A stretch of DNA of 64,000 nt from Paracamarosporium sp. OC-R06-R3 (taxonomy: Eukaryota > Ascomycota > Dothideomycetes > Pleosporales > Didymosphaeriaceae): NCBI GenBank assembly GCA_019828545.1, contig JACVRA010000073.1, positions 372,001 to 436,000 of the forward strand, in the 5' to 3' direction. Under the pieces are notes generated by a model that had not been told where the DNA came from, made no database searches, and worked only from the letters and a program-made list of their open reading frames with translations. Of the stretch, positions 32,597-42,391 are shown one piece after another; position 1 is the stretch's first letter; every line of letters starts with the position of its first letter. A program made the position numbers and the translations under genes.

Positions 32597-34422
32597 ATGG
32601 CGCGGATAGAATGGGCTTTCTATGCCCTTATTCCGGCTTTCATTTTGCTACACCTCTGGGTCTCGCCATACACTAAAGTCGAGGAATCCTTCAATGTTCA
32701 GGCCATTCACGACATATTGATACATGGCATACCAAGCGAAAATGCAGACCAATTTTTCACAGCAAACTACGACCATGTGTCGTTTCCAGGGAGCGTTCCG
32801 AGGACGTTTGTTGGTGCGCTGATCCTGAGCGGTTTGTCGAGGCCGTTTGTATGGATGCTCAGTTCTCCAGCGCAGTTGCAATTGCTCGGTCAGTCCCTAT
32901 CACTAACCTTCTTAGAACTAAGAATTTATGCTGATTTTTACCAGTCCGAGCTGTCCTAGGATTCTTAAATGCCGTAGCTCTGGTGGCTTTTGGAAGAAGC
33001 GTGCAGAGGAATTTCGGCACAAGCGCTGGCGTCTGGTTTGCCCTTTTCCAAGCAAGTCAATTCCACGTAATCTACTATGCGTCTCGCACGTTGCCGAACT
33101 TGTTCGCGTTTATCTTTAGTAAGTACATCTTTCAGTCTAGAATGGTGCCCTTCTAACATTATATAGCTAATATAGCGTTGCGGAGTCTGTTAAATGCTAA
33201 TATCGCACCTTGGAGCGCCCCTACTACTGCAAAGAACTACAGGCTCGCACTGTATCTATTGACTTTTGCAGGCGTGGTGTTCCGCTCCGAACTTGCTATA
33301 CTTGTCGGCACTTTCACGCTTTATCTCTTCGCTACCCAGAGGATCTCAATCATAGGGGTCATCATTCCTGCGGGACTCGCTGGAGCTTTAATTGGACTTC
33401 TTACGACTGTCTCTGTCGATTCCTTTTTCTGGCAGTCAGTTCCGCTATGGCCTGAATGGACGGCATTTTACTACAACACAATCCAAGGACACTCCGCCGA
33501 TTGGGGCGTCTCGCCGTGGTATTTCTATTTTGTTAATGCGCTACCACGGCTGATGTTGAATCCCATCACGTACCTCCTGTGCATACCTTGCGCACTTCTT
33601 CCCGCTGCCACCCGTTCAAGGAGCTTGGATCTCTTGGTCCCGACATTAGCATTCGTTGGCTTGTTCAGTTTTCTCCCACACAAAGAATGGCGCTTCATCA
33701 TCTACATCATCCCTGGCTTGACCGCGGTCGCCGCTACTGGAGCTTCGTGGATTTGGACGCGACGAGGCAAGACGTTCGTATATGCTGCTCTCACCCTGAC
33801 CTTGGTAGCATCTGTGCTAGTCTCCTTCGTAGCATCAACGGCTCTACTAGCTATTTCAAGCCTCAACTATCCTGGCGGTGAAGCCATCCATTACCTTCAC
33901 AACAATATAAACTACTCCCACTGGGACCACCCACACGTCTACTTCGACAATCTTGCGTGCCAGACTGGCGTCACGCGATTTCTGGAAAATCACGAAGGTC
34001 CGCAAACGATCCTCGATGTGTTGGAAACGCAAGATCTCGTCGACAAAAGAAGATGGACCTACGACAAGACAGAAGATCCAGAGGTATTGTTGGATCCAAT
34101 GTTCTGGAGCAAGTTTCACTATGTGCTGGCCGAAAATCCAGCGAAGATTATTGGGAAATGGAGCACAGTACATGTGGTGTATGGTTTTGGTGGGGTGCGG
34201 GTTTTGAAACCTGGTGAGGAGAGTGGGTCGCCGGTCGAACCGCTTGATATTGTAGATGGCAAGGATAGCGCTGGTGCTGATGAGGAATGGACGGCGAAGG
34301 TTGCACGGTGGTGGCGGTCGGTGGAGGACCTTTTAAGGTACCGGTTCTTGCAGGGCTGGTGGGTAGAGGTGCGGATGGTGCCTAAAATTCGTATATTGGA
34401 GAACCAGGCGCACTTTCCATAG
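32597..34422 (+). CDS. ALG12: Dol-P-Man:Man7GlcNAc2-PP-Dol alpha-1,6-mannosyltransferase ALG12
   Basis: ER lumenal mannosyltransferase of the GT22 family that adds the eighth mannose to the dolichol-linked N-glycan precursor. Exons 32597-32888, 32945-33118 and 33167-34422 give 573 aa. The N-terminal signature KVEESFNVQAIHDIL carries the acidic residues of the first lumenal loop. Ten or more hydrophobic segments follow, and the family motif HKEWRFIIYIIPG is at about 375. The C-terminal region from about residue 430 is soluble and Thr/Glu-rich. ALG12 rather than ALG9 or PIG-B is suggested by SRTLPNLFAFIFTNIAL and by overall length. No signs of truncation. Confidence 0.93.
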
Positions 34423-34739
34423 GTATGTAGCTGCCAGGTAAAGATCTCGTAGCTTCAGCCCGGCTTGTACGACCCTAAAACACATGCTACATTGTTGAAG
34501 TATGTTCAAGTATTCATCTCAAGGGTGATTTCGATATCGGGGTTACATTGTAATTGTCCCTTTCTAAGTTTTCATAGTACCCCGTAGCGTGGATGCATAG
34601 CATGCATGCGCTATATCGCGCCGGATTCGAGACGTAGGTCTTTACCAACCCCGTGACCCTTTAGACATGATCAATTTTCATGCTAACCATGCCAGTCTCA
34701 TGCTTCCGTCAAACTTCTTTCAGACTCTGCGCATCTCTC
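34423..34739. other. Convergent 3' region, ALG12 and TMA22
   Basis: 317 bp between convergent genes; nothing recognised. Confidence 0.5.
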
Positions 34740-35527
34740 TCATCCTGCCTGCTGCTCTGCCTTCTTCTTCTTCTTGTCCTCAACCAACTCAATGTTATCA
34801 TCGGGCACGTTCTTGTAGTTATCCTCGATATACTCCAAGATATCATCACTCAGATCTCCCTGCACAGTGATCTCCTCGCCTCCGCCTGGCACCTTGGTCA
34901 CACTACTACCCGTCGCGAATTTCTTGCCAAAGTCCTTGGCCACCTTTTTAATGTCCAAGCCGAAAGCCTCAAGGCCTTGGACAGCAGTGACGTACTTGCG
35001 CTTGTTCCTCTCGATGCGCTTGATCAGGACTTTGGAGGCCGCACGTGTTTCTGCATCGCGGGCTTCGGCGGCGGCGGCTTTGGCGGCTTTCTTCTGGGAA
35101 TCTTTTTCGGCGCGTTTTTGGGCTTCGATGGAGAGGGCGGAAAGATTTTGCTCAAGGGCTTCTGTTGAGAAGTCAGCTTTGTCAACTTTGGTCTAGCTTT
35201 GAGGTTATGTGGGCGGACTCTGAGCGTCGGGGTTTGTTTGGTATATGAACTGGACGGGCGAGCGTACCTTGCGAATATAGCTTCTTATGCAGTTCAGGCT
35301 GGTTCTTCGCAAGCCATTCCTCACACTTCTTGGTCGTTCCGCCAAATTCGCAATACTATGGCTTTCTATCAGGGTCTGCTGGTATATAACATAGCGCCGG
35401 GTCGTACCTACTTCAGGTGGCAGCGTGCATACTGTGAAAAGATTAGCTGTCTGAGAGCTTTGCTAGACCAATTACATAGCTCACCTCCGCAGTAGAGTAC
35501 TGTCCTTGGGTATGATTCGGTGGTCAT
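34740..35527 (-). CDS. TMA22: Translation machinery-associated protein 22 (density-regulated protein, SUI1 domain)
   Basis: DENR/Tma22 homologue. It forms a complex with MCT-1/Tma20 that recycles 40S subunits and supports reinitiation. Exons 35527-35485, 35431-35412, 35355-35268 and 35161-34740 give 190 aa. The N-terminus holds a Cys-rich metal site split across introns: YCGVCTLPPEYCEFGG and TKKCEEWL. The C-terminal SUI1/eIF1-like domain is at about 100-175 (LIKRIERNKRKYVTAVQGLEAFGLDIKKVAKDFGKKFA, read in two parts), then VQGDLSDDILEYIEDNY and a Lys-rich tail. The 20-nt second exon is unusually small but required by both frame and the Cys motif. Confidence 0.94.
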
Positions 35528-36679
35528 GACTTCTTAAGCTGAGTCTGGCCCGTTAAGATCAGTGGCTGGGGTGAGACGTGGTGTGGATGTAGGAGGTAGT
35601 TTGGGCGCACGCGTGCTCTGTGAGCGTGAATGGTGGGGCAATGGCGGGGTAGCCGTGCAGTGCAGGGATCTTCGCGTACTTCAGTCCTTTGTAGACCTGA
35701 TTAAGCATACATACATCTAATCGATATCTATTAACTAGCATGCCTACAGAGCTGTCTCAGTTGCTAAATACCGCACATGCTTATGCTTGACGAAGTTGAC
35801 GAACTCGATGTAAAGGCAACTTTCGGCAGAACTATATACACAGTATCCGGATACGGAACGAATACAGCCCATGCTTTGTTGGTGTCATGCGCGTCTAGAT
35901 CATATTTATACTCATTTCCATACTTCTTCGGACATGCTAAGCAGGAGGTGCCGTCTCTTCCTTGCTACTCATACGGCCACGTTAATGTAGAAATCAACCT
36001 GCTAAAATCTTGACATGTATAAAAACAAAAATCTTATGATCCTCTAGCGAACTTCATACAATAGAATAATATGGCATTGTTCGCTGTTGAAGACGTAGGC
36101 TCCCTCTTATATGTCGCCTAGCGACAGCCTGCACCAGCGTGAATGCTGCCTAGCCGGTGCCTTACGGCCTGATTGACTCGACAGTATATTCAGTCGCTTT
36201 TGAGTGACAATAGTAATCGAACAACATCAGATATTGAGTGAATCAAACGCAGTGGTGTGTCGGGGTATTGTTTGTGAGAGCGTTTGTATTGTGCTGTACG
36301 AAAGGACTGGGCTGATCAGAAAGCCGTTCACTAGCGCATCTGCGGCTCTGCACCTGCCAAGAATATCCGTGCGCTATCGTCGCTCCAAAGTTTGCCCTTT
36401 GTGCAAACAATACCTTTTTCTGTCCTGTTCTTTGCTACCGAGGGACCACACCTCTTACGCTCGACAACTACGCTCAACTTCTCTCCCACCTTTACGACAA
36501 AACTCGGTTGCTCGTGAGCAGAGGACGTACAGCGTCCACCACCTTCGTTTCCGCAACTTCCAAGGTCAGTATCCGCAACAGAAGATGCAGCCAAAGCTAG
36601 AGTAACCTTTTTATAGCCTTGCGCAGCTTCAACAGCACTATATATACACACACATTTCCACAACCAGCTCTAAGTCGCC
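35528..36679. promoter_or_regulatory. Divergent intergenic region, TMA22 to the Mex67-like gene
   Basis: 1.15 kb, AT-rich in 35700-36100. No gene, RNA gene or repeat supported. Small frames (for example 36204-36605) lack any family signal. Confidence 0.45.
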
Positions 36680-37936
36680 ATGACTGGCTCTGCTATATCC
36701 CGTCCGCGCGGCGGTGGCATCCGCAAACAGCGTCAGAAGCGCGACCGAGACGGTGACTTGGTCATGGGCGCAGCACCTCGAGTCGCAAGCGCTTCGCGCC
36801 CGCCGCGTGCATCGGGTTCCAAACCTAGGTCTCGGGACACGCATACGGCCCCCTTCACCGAGCTCAAAGTGACGGGTTGGACTGATGAGAAAGAACTGAG
36901 CAAGCTCCTCAGCTTCCTCGAGCGTCACTCTTCACGACGCAGTCACAACGCGACCAAGAGCAGCTTGCCACCTAAGATGGTGAAGCGACATCAAGCAACG
37001 GGCACTCTGCTTAAAATCTGGGTCCGTCCGGAGGATGTCACGGCATTCAGCAAGATCAATGGCTTCACTTTCGCCTCCGCTCACGGCAGCCAAAAACTCA
37101 CCATTACCGGACCCGGTATCCGCAGCAAGTCACCGACCGCGTCGAATGCCATGGACGTGACGACTGGCGACAAAGATAAAAGCGCCACCGACAAACTAGC
37201 TACATCAGAGACCGCCGAACTCCTCAAGGGTTTCCTCTTCCGCCGTTATCAAGCAGACGAAAAGCTGCTCAACCTATCCAAAATTGCCGACGACGAGGAG
37301 GTGGCTAAGTCAGGCATGTGGAATCAAGAGTCGACCCAGCAGAAGTTCTTTCCTGCTCTAATGGTCATTTGCGATCAGACTCTGAAATCAGCCGACGAAA
37401 AGCGTGAGGCCATTCACAGCGTAACGCTCTCGGGCAACAACCTACCGAATCTGGATGTCGTGCGCAACCTTTCCAACACACTGCCTCACATTCAGAACCT
37501 GGATCTCTCCGGCAACAAGTTCGCTAACATCCGCGTGCTGAAGCCATGGAAGAACAGGTTTCGGTCTCTCGAACATCTCATTGTCGAGATCGCCGAGCCG
37601 GGTTGGGAGGAGGAGATCATTTCCTGGTTTCCCAAGCTTCGCATTCTTAACGGTCAACAGGTTCGCCCTGACCCTATAGCACCGACAATAGAAGCTGCTG
37701 CTGCACCGGTAGCCCTAGCCCCAGCCCTAGCCTCGGCTCTAGCCCCGGCTCCAGCTCCCGCCCCCGGATTTACACCTGAACAAGAGGGAATGGTCGCCTA
37801 CGTTATGGAGCAGACGAACCTCAAGCGCGAGATGGCTCTCCAATGCCTGGAGGCAGGGAAGTGGGATATCAATGCTGCCGCACAGCTTTTCCAGGCCACC
37901 AAGGATACGCTCGCACCTGATTCGTTCAACAATTAG
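36680..37936 (+). CDS. Mex67/NXF1-like protein lacking the NTF2-like domain
   Basis: Relative of the mRNA export receptor Mex67/TAP. A single exon of 418 aa. The N-terminus is basic (RPRGGGIRKQRQKRDRDGDLVMG) and an RNA-binding-like fold region follows (about 55-150). A leucine-rich-repeat region spans about 235-330 (VTLSGNNLPNLDVVRNLS, HIQNLDLSGNKFANI, WFPKLRILNGQQV). The C-terminus is a UBA-like TAP-C domain that binds FG nucleoporins (FTPEQEGMVAYVMEQTN, ALQCLEAGKWDINAAAQLF). In canonical Mex67 (~600-650 aa) an NTF2-like domain that binds Mtr2 sits between these; here there is only an Ala/Pro-rich linker of ~40 residues. So it may be a paralogue with altered partner use, or a lineage variant. 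It has no intron. Domain assignment is clear; cellular role is inference. Confidence 0.88.
   Translation: MTGSAISRPRGGGIRKQRQKRDRDGDLVMGAAPRVASASRPPRASGSKPRSRDTHTAPFTELKVTGWTDEKELSKLLSFLERHSSRRSHNATKSSLPPKMVKRHQATGTLLKIWVRPEDVTAFSKINGFTFASAHGSQKLTITGPGIRSKSPTASNAMDVTTGDKDKSATDKLATSETAELLKGFLFRRYQADEKLLNLSKIADDEEVAKSGMWNQESTQQKFFPALMVICDQTLKSADEKREAIHSVTLSGNNLPNLDVVRNLSNTLPHIQNLDLSGNKFANIRVLKPWKNRFRSLEHLIVEIAEPGWEEEIISWFPKLRILNGQQVRPDPIAPTIEAAAAPVALAPALASALAPAPAPAPGFTPEQEGMVAYVMEQTNLKREMALQCLEAGKWDINAAAQLFQATKDTLAPDSFNN
37706..37768 (+). repeat. Ala/Pro-Leu-Ala coding repeat in the Mex67-like linker
   Basis: Degenerate tandem units related to GCCCTAGCCCCA encode the Ala-Pro-Leu linker that occupies the place of the NTF2-like domain. 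Confidence 0.6.
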
Positions 37937-38518
37937 GAACTGAAAGGCACTGGTGAGTGTTCAAGGAGAAGGGCCTTCGGGTTCCTGTTAAAGTACGATG
38001 CAATGCCTCAGAATGGATATTGCAGAGGATGAAAATACCGAAACTTTGAGTCTTCTGGAAGGTTTGGTCTCGGTTTTGATATGACGGCATAGCGATTGCA
38101 TGGAGTGGCGTTGGCGAGGGATTGATTTACATAGATACCCAATCATACAAGACCTGTGCCACAAAAGCCAGGCACATCATCGGACTTCTCCATGAAGGAG
38201 AGTCTAGAAACACCATGTATCGTCTTCTTTGCTTCCCTGAATATGTGCTTCTATGTTTTTGTGTTGAGCTAGGGTGTGCTAGGTGAGGTCCTTGAGGATC
38301 TCTAACTTCGAAATCTCCGCTTTGCTTATACATCAAAGTTTGTCTGTACTCAACGCAGGAACTCTTTCGACCATAGTAGCCCGCATGGACATAAAGAATG
38401 TATAGTAGAATTCAAGGTATATTGCAAGGGTATCATACGTCTGCTAATATGGATCTTCAAACCTGTACTCAAAGACCCATCCACGACCATCGCACAATCA
38501 AACCATGCCTGATCTTCC
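37937..38518. other. Convergent 3' region, Mex67-like gene and the 235-aa protein gene
   Basis: 582 bp with AT-rich stretches; no gene seen. Confidence 0.5.
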
Positions 38519-39272
38519 TCATTGCCCTGCGGGGGTTATTTGTGCGTCCCTGACCAACTCGCCCGTGACTGGATTCAGCCAATCTCCATTCGCTTGCAAC
38601 ACTTCGAACGCACTTCGCGGTTCCGTCTGCTCTTCGGTACTCATCCGTCCCTCTCCATCCCTCATCCATACATCGTCCTGGCTTATCGGTCGATCACCCT
38701 CATTAATTATCATTGCCTCCCTCCTTCGTCTTCTCAAATCCCTCTCCTCAATATCGCTACTCTGGCTATCCCTCGTTGGCGCCGTCCTTAGCCACTCCCT
38801 TCTTGCACTTGTGCGATGCGTCTGCGGCGTGGCGGGCGTTGGCGGCGGTACCCCATACTGTTGCCCCACGTAGCCATACTCTTCAAGCAAGCTGAACGCT
38901 AGATACGCGCCATGCTTGCGGTCCTCATCCTTCGAATTCGCGTCGCGGATTAGATGTTTGTACGCGGAGGGATGCGCAATGAAGCGGTCGAGTAGTATCT
39001 TCGTCGCTGCCTTGCGTATCTCTACATTCTCGCAGGTGGCGAGGGTTGAAAGGGAGGAGGACTTGATGGCGTCTTCGGTCCGGTTTGGAGGGATCGGCGG
39101 AGGGGATTTGTGGACTTCGGTAAGGGTAACGATGCGGCGGAGGCCGTGGGCTACGCCTTTGACTGCGAAGAAAGTGAAGATGCCTAGTGGTAGTTAGCTA
39201 GGTTTTTATATTGAGCCGAGGGAAATTACCTAGCCCAAGCCAGAGCCACCGATCCTCTATATGATGTGTCAT
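38519..39272 (-). CDS. Uncharacterised fungal protein with one N-terminal membrane segment
   Basis: Not recognised by name. Exons 39272-39230 and 39183-38519 give 235 aa. A hydrophobic stretch at about residues 8-29 (WLWLGLGIFTFFAVKGVAHG) looks like a single membrane anchor near the N-terminus. It is followed by an alpha-helical segment (SLSTLATCENVEIRKAATKI, LLDRFIAHPSAYKHLI) with the feel of an armadillo/HEAT-type repeat. The C-terminal half is Arg/Pro/Glu-rich (RDLRRRRREAMIINEGDRPI). The join restores an uninterrupted frame across a GTAATT..CACTAG intron. The head-to-head gap to NOP14 is 245 bp. Probably a conserved ascomycete protein of unknown role, perhaps on the mitochondrial or ER surface; that is inference. 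Confidence 0.78.
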
Positions 39273-39517
39273 GCCTTGTATGCGCTCATAGTTGGTGCTA
39301 CATGATCGTTTGATGGTGCATCAGAGCGCGATGATGTCGGCGGGCGGACCGCCGCCGCATAGTCCCAAAAACGGAAGGCGGTGTATGCACGCCAAGATTT
39401 CCGTCTTGAAATTTACGCGGGAGGCACATCTTGAAGTTATACGCCGTGATCGCGAATCGTGCTCACGACGCCCACCGACTTCTAGGAAGCCGTCAAAGGA
39501 CGCAGAAAGCTTCTGCA

Positions 39518-42049
39518 ATGCCGCCTTCCCAGCTTAAGCGGCTCAAAGCCTCACTCCGCGAGCAAGGCCTTACCGGACCGCAAAAGTCGAAGAAGCAGAA
39601 AAAGTCGCAACCCAAAAACGCCGACCAAGCAGCCAAAAAAGCCGCAGCTCTTGCCTCTATTCGAGAGTCGTTCAACCCCTTTGAATTCAAACACCTCTCG
39701 CGCCCGAAGAAACACGAATACGTTTCGAACAACCCGCAAGATGCAAAGACTAAGATTTTGGGCAGGCCTGGCGTCACGAAGAGCCAAGGCGAAGAGACGC
39801 GCAGGAAGACATTGCTGCCAGAGATGAGTAAGAGGAATAAAACGGGAGGTATTTTGGATCGCAGAATTGGCGAGGATGATATGACCATGAGTCTGGAGGA
39901 CAAGATGATGGCGAGATTTGAGAGGGAGCAGCAGAGAAAGAGAGGCGGGAATGTGTTCGATTTGGAGGATGGCGAGGACGATATAGAACTTACGCACGGT
40001 GGCAAGTCGTTGCGATTTGACGAGGACGATTTGGGGAAGGAAGATTACGATGCTGCTAGTGTGAGCGGCGGTTCTAGTGATGGTGACGAGGATGGCTTTT
40101 TGAAGAGGAAGAGGCGGAGAGACTCTGAGGGGGAAGAACCGGACGAAGAGGCGGTAGAAGAAGAGCAGCCTGAAAGGAAGAAGACCAAAGCGGAAGTGAT
40201 GAAGGAAGTCATTGCAAAGTCCAAGCAGCACAAGTACGAACGACAGCAGCTGAAGGAAGACGATGACGAGCTGCGGGAAGAACTCGACAAGGACTTGAAC
40301 GACGTGCTTGCTGCTTTAAGAGGACACATGAGCGGAAAACCACCGGTGAAAGAGCCAGTTAAGGATGATGTGAAGCCAGACTTTGGCATCAACCCTGATC
40401 GTGCTGCTCTCCTAGCTGGAAAGCCTCGCGATGAAGCGGACAAGGAATACGACGCGCGTGTGCGACAGATGCTGTACGATCAACGCTCGAAGCCCACCGA
40501 GCGCACCAAGACCGAAGAAGAGAAAGCGAAGGAAGAAGCTGAGAAGCTGAAGGCGCTTGAGAGCAAGCGCATGCGGAGGATGAGAGGTGAACCAACGAGC
40601 GACGATGACGAACCGCAAGAGAAAGGGAAAGAAGAGGATGCTGAAGAGGATGCTGAAAGTGTCAATGATGACGCTGCAGAATTTGGATTGGGCGCTCCTT
40701 TGCCACAAAAAAGTCGCCCAGACGGTGTCGATGATGAAGACGACTTCTTGCTCGAAGACGATCTTATTGCTAGCGATTCAGAGGCCGATATATCAGAGGG
40801 TGAAGGATCTGACGAAGAACTCGACGCAGATGATACCATGGCTGCAGATGAGGATGATGACTTTCTGAAGAGCGTGCTACCCGAGAAGACACAGCCGACC
40901 AAGGCAACGAACGGTGTTCTTTCACTTGTTCCGGAGTCGACTTCTAAGCTGGCATATACCTATGCTTGTCCTCGATCGCATGAAGAACTTCTCCAGGTCT
41001 TCAAGAATGTCGGTGTTGACGACACGCCTACGGTTGTTCAACGCATTCGAGCACTTTACCATGCTGGACTACACGCAGACAACAAAGATAAGCTGGCTGA
41101 TTTTGGTTGTGCTCTTGTTGACCACGTCTCGTATCTGTCCAACCAGGCCCCGCCGGCTCCTCTACAGGTCATCGAATCTATCATACGACACATCCACTCT
41201 TTATCCCGTTCTTATCCAGTGATCATCGCTACCTGCTTCCGGGAACATCTCAAGCGACTACACGCATCCAACAGCCCTACGCAGGGAGACCTCACTGTCC
41301 TTACAGCAATCAGCTCCATATATCCCACGTCAGATCATTTCCACCAAGTCGTCACTCCCGCCATCACCTTGATGGCCCGCTTTCTCGGCCTCCAAACGCC
41401 CAGCTCCCAGAAAGACGTCGCAACAGGTGCCTTCTTAGGCGCCCTCTGTCTCCATTACCAGCGGCTCAGCAAGCGGTACATCCCCGAATTTGTCCGGTAC
41501 ACAACCCTCTGCCTCAAATCACCCCACACGACCCCCGCGCTCCTCACCGCGCACACCCAAAACATCCTTACGGCCACCGAAACCTGGTCCAAAGCGCCCG
41601 CCTTCACCGAAATCTTCACCCCACTCCTCGCACCCCTCAAGGCCGCGAAGCCCCCCCAAACCACCGCAGTCCACCGCCTCACCATCGCCCTCCACAACGC
41701 GCGCCTCCACCGCCGCCCACAGCTCCTGCACAGCCACCGCCCGCTCCCCATCAAATCGAGCGTCCCCAAGTTCGAAGAGGACTTCGATCCAAACAAGCAC
41801 TACGACCCGGACAAGGAGCGCGCGGAGCAAGCGCGGTTGAGGAAGGAGTACAAGCGCGAGAGGAAGGGCGCCATGAGGGAGCTGCGCAAGGACGCGAATT
41901 TCATCGCGAGGGAGAAGCTCAAGGACAAGCGGGAGCGCGACAGGGCGCATGCGGAGAGGGAGAGGAGGCTTATTGCCGAGATCCAGGGCGAGGAGGGCAG
42001 GGAGAAGAAGGAGTACGAGAGGGAGGTGCGCAAGAGGAAGGGGAGGTAG
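39518..42049 (+). CDS. NOP14: Nucleolar complex protein NOP14 (SSU processome)
   Basis: U3-associated nucleolar factor required for 18S rRNA processing and 40S export. One exon, 843 aa; fungal Nop14 is usually 800-900 aa. N-terminus MPPSQLKRLKASLREQGL then SFNPFEFKHLSRPKKHEY, a region typical of Nop14. Long acidic and Lys/Glu-rich charged segments (about 140-500) follow. The conserved C-terminal half begins at about FTYACPRSHEEL-type text (here YTYACPRSHEELLQVFKNV) and runs to the basic tail FDPNKHYDPDKERAEQARLR. The start at 39518 is preferred over an upstream in-frame Met at 39431 because the family begins MPPSQLK. Confidence 0.93.
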   Translation: MPPSQLKRLKASLREQGLTGPQKSKKQKKSQPKNADQAAKKAAALASIRESFNPFEFKHLSRPKKHEYVSNNPQDAKTKILGRPGVTKSQGEETRRKTLLPEMSKRNKTGGILDRRIGEDDMTMSLEDKMMARFEREQQRKRGGNVFDLEDGEDDIELTHGGKSLRFDEDDLGKEDYDAASVSGGSSDGDEDGFLKRKRRRDSEGEEPDEEAVEEEQPERKKTKAEVMKEVIAKSKQHKYERQQLKEDDDELREELDKDLNDVLAALRGHMSGKPPVKEPVKDDVKPDFGINPDRAALLAGKPRDEADKEYDARVRQMLYDQRSKPTERTKTEEEKAKEEAEKLKALESKRMRRMRGEPTSDDDEPQEKGKEEDAEEDAESVNDDAAEFGLGAPLPQKSRPDGVDDEDDFLLEDDLIASDSEADISEGEGSDEELDADDTMAADEDDDFLKSVLPEKTQPTKATNGVLSLVPESTSKLAYTYACPRSHEELLQVFKNVGVDDTPTVVQRIRALYHAGLHADNKDKLADFGCALVDHVSYLSNQAPPAPLQVIESIIRHIHSLSRSYPVIIATCFREHLKRLHASNSPTQGDLTVLTAISSIYPTSDHFHQVVTPAITLMARFLGLQTPSSQKDVATGAFLGALCLHYQRLSKRYIPEFVRYTTLCLKSPHTTPALLTAHTQNILTATETWSKAPAFTEIFTPLLAPLKAAKPPQTTAVHRLTIALHNARLHRRPQLLHSHRPLPIKSSVPKFEEDFDPNKHYDPDKERAEQARLRKEYKRERKGAMRELRKDANFIAREKLKDKRERDRAHAERERRLIAEIQGEEGREKKEYEREVRKRKGR

Positions 42050-42391
42050 ATGGTTGGATGAGTGTTGTTGTCACTTTACGCAGTGCAGATACCAAAATGT
42101 ATATCAAGTTCACGTGCAATGTGTTGCTTTTGCTGCTGTGAGAGATTTGTAGTTGTGTTGTATTGATAAACTGCGTCTCTTGCAATCTGCGTGCTGCGAG
42201 AACTGGCTATATACAGCGTTCATTTTCTATTTTACATTTTCTATAGTACGATCCTGCGTCGAGGATCTGTGGGTAGTATTCTAAGTTTTTCTGACACGCA
42301 GGTCAAGCGTGATGCGGGGCGGGGTCTAACAAACGCCCTTGCTATTTAGACAAAGTAGAGAAGTTGTGTGTGTAATTCGTCACTTTCGCGC
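42050..42391. other. Convergent 3' region, NOP14 and LETM1/MDM38
   Basis: 342 bp between convergent genes; nothing recognised. Confidence 0.5.

Noticed and set aside
34600..34640. GGATTCGAG string in the ALG12 3' flank, checked as a reverse-strand tRNA B-box.
   Set aside because: No cloverleaf could be drawn around it.
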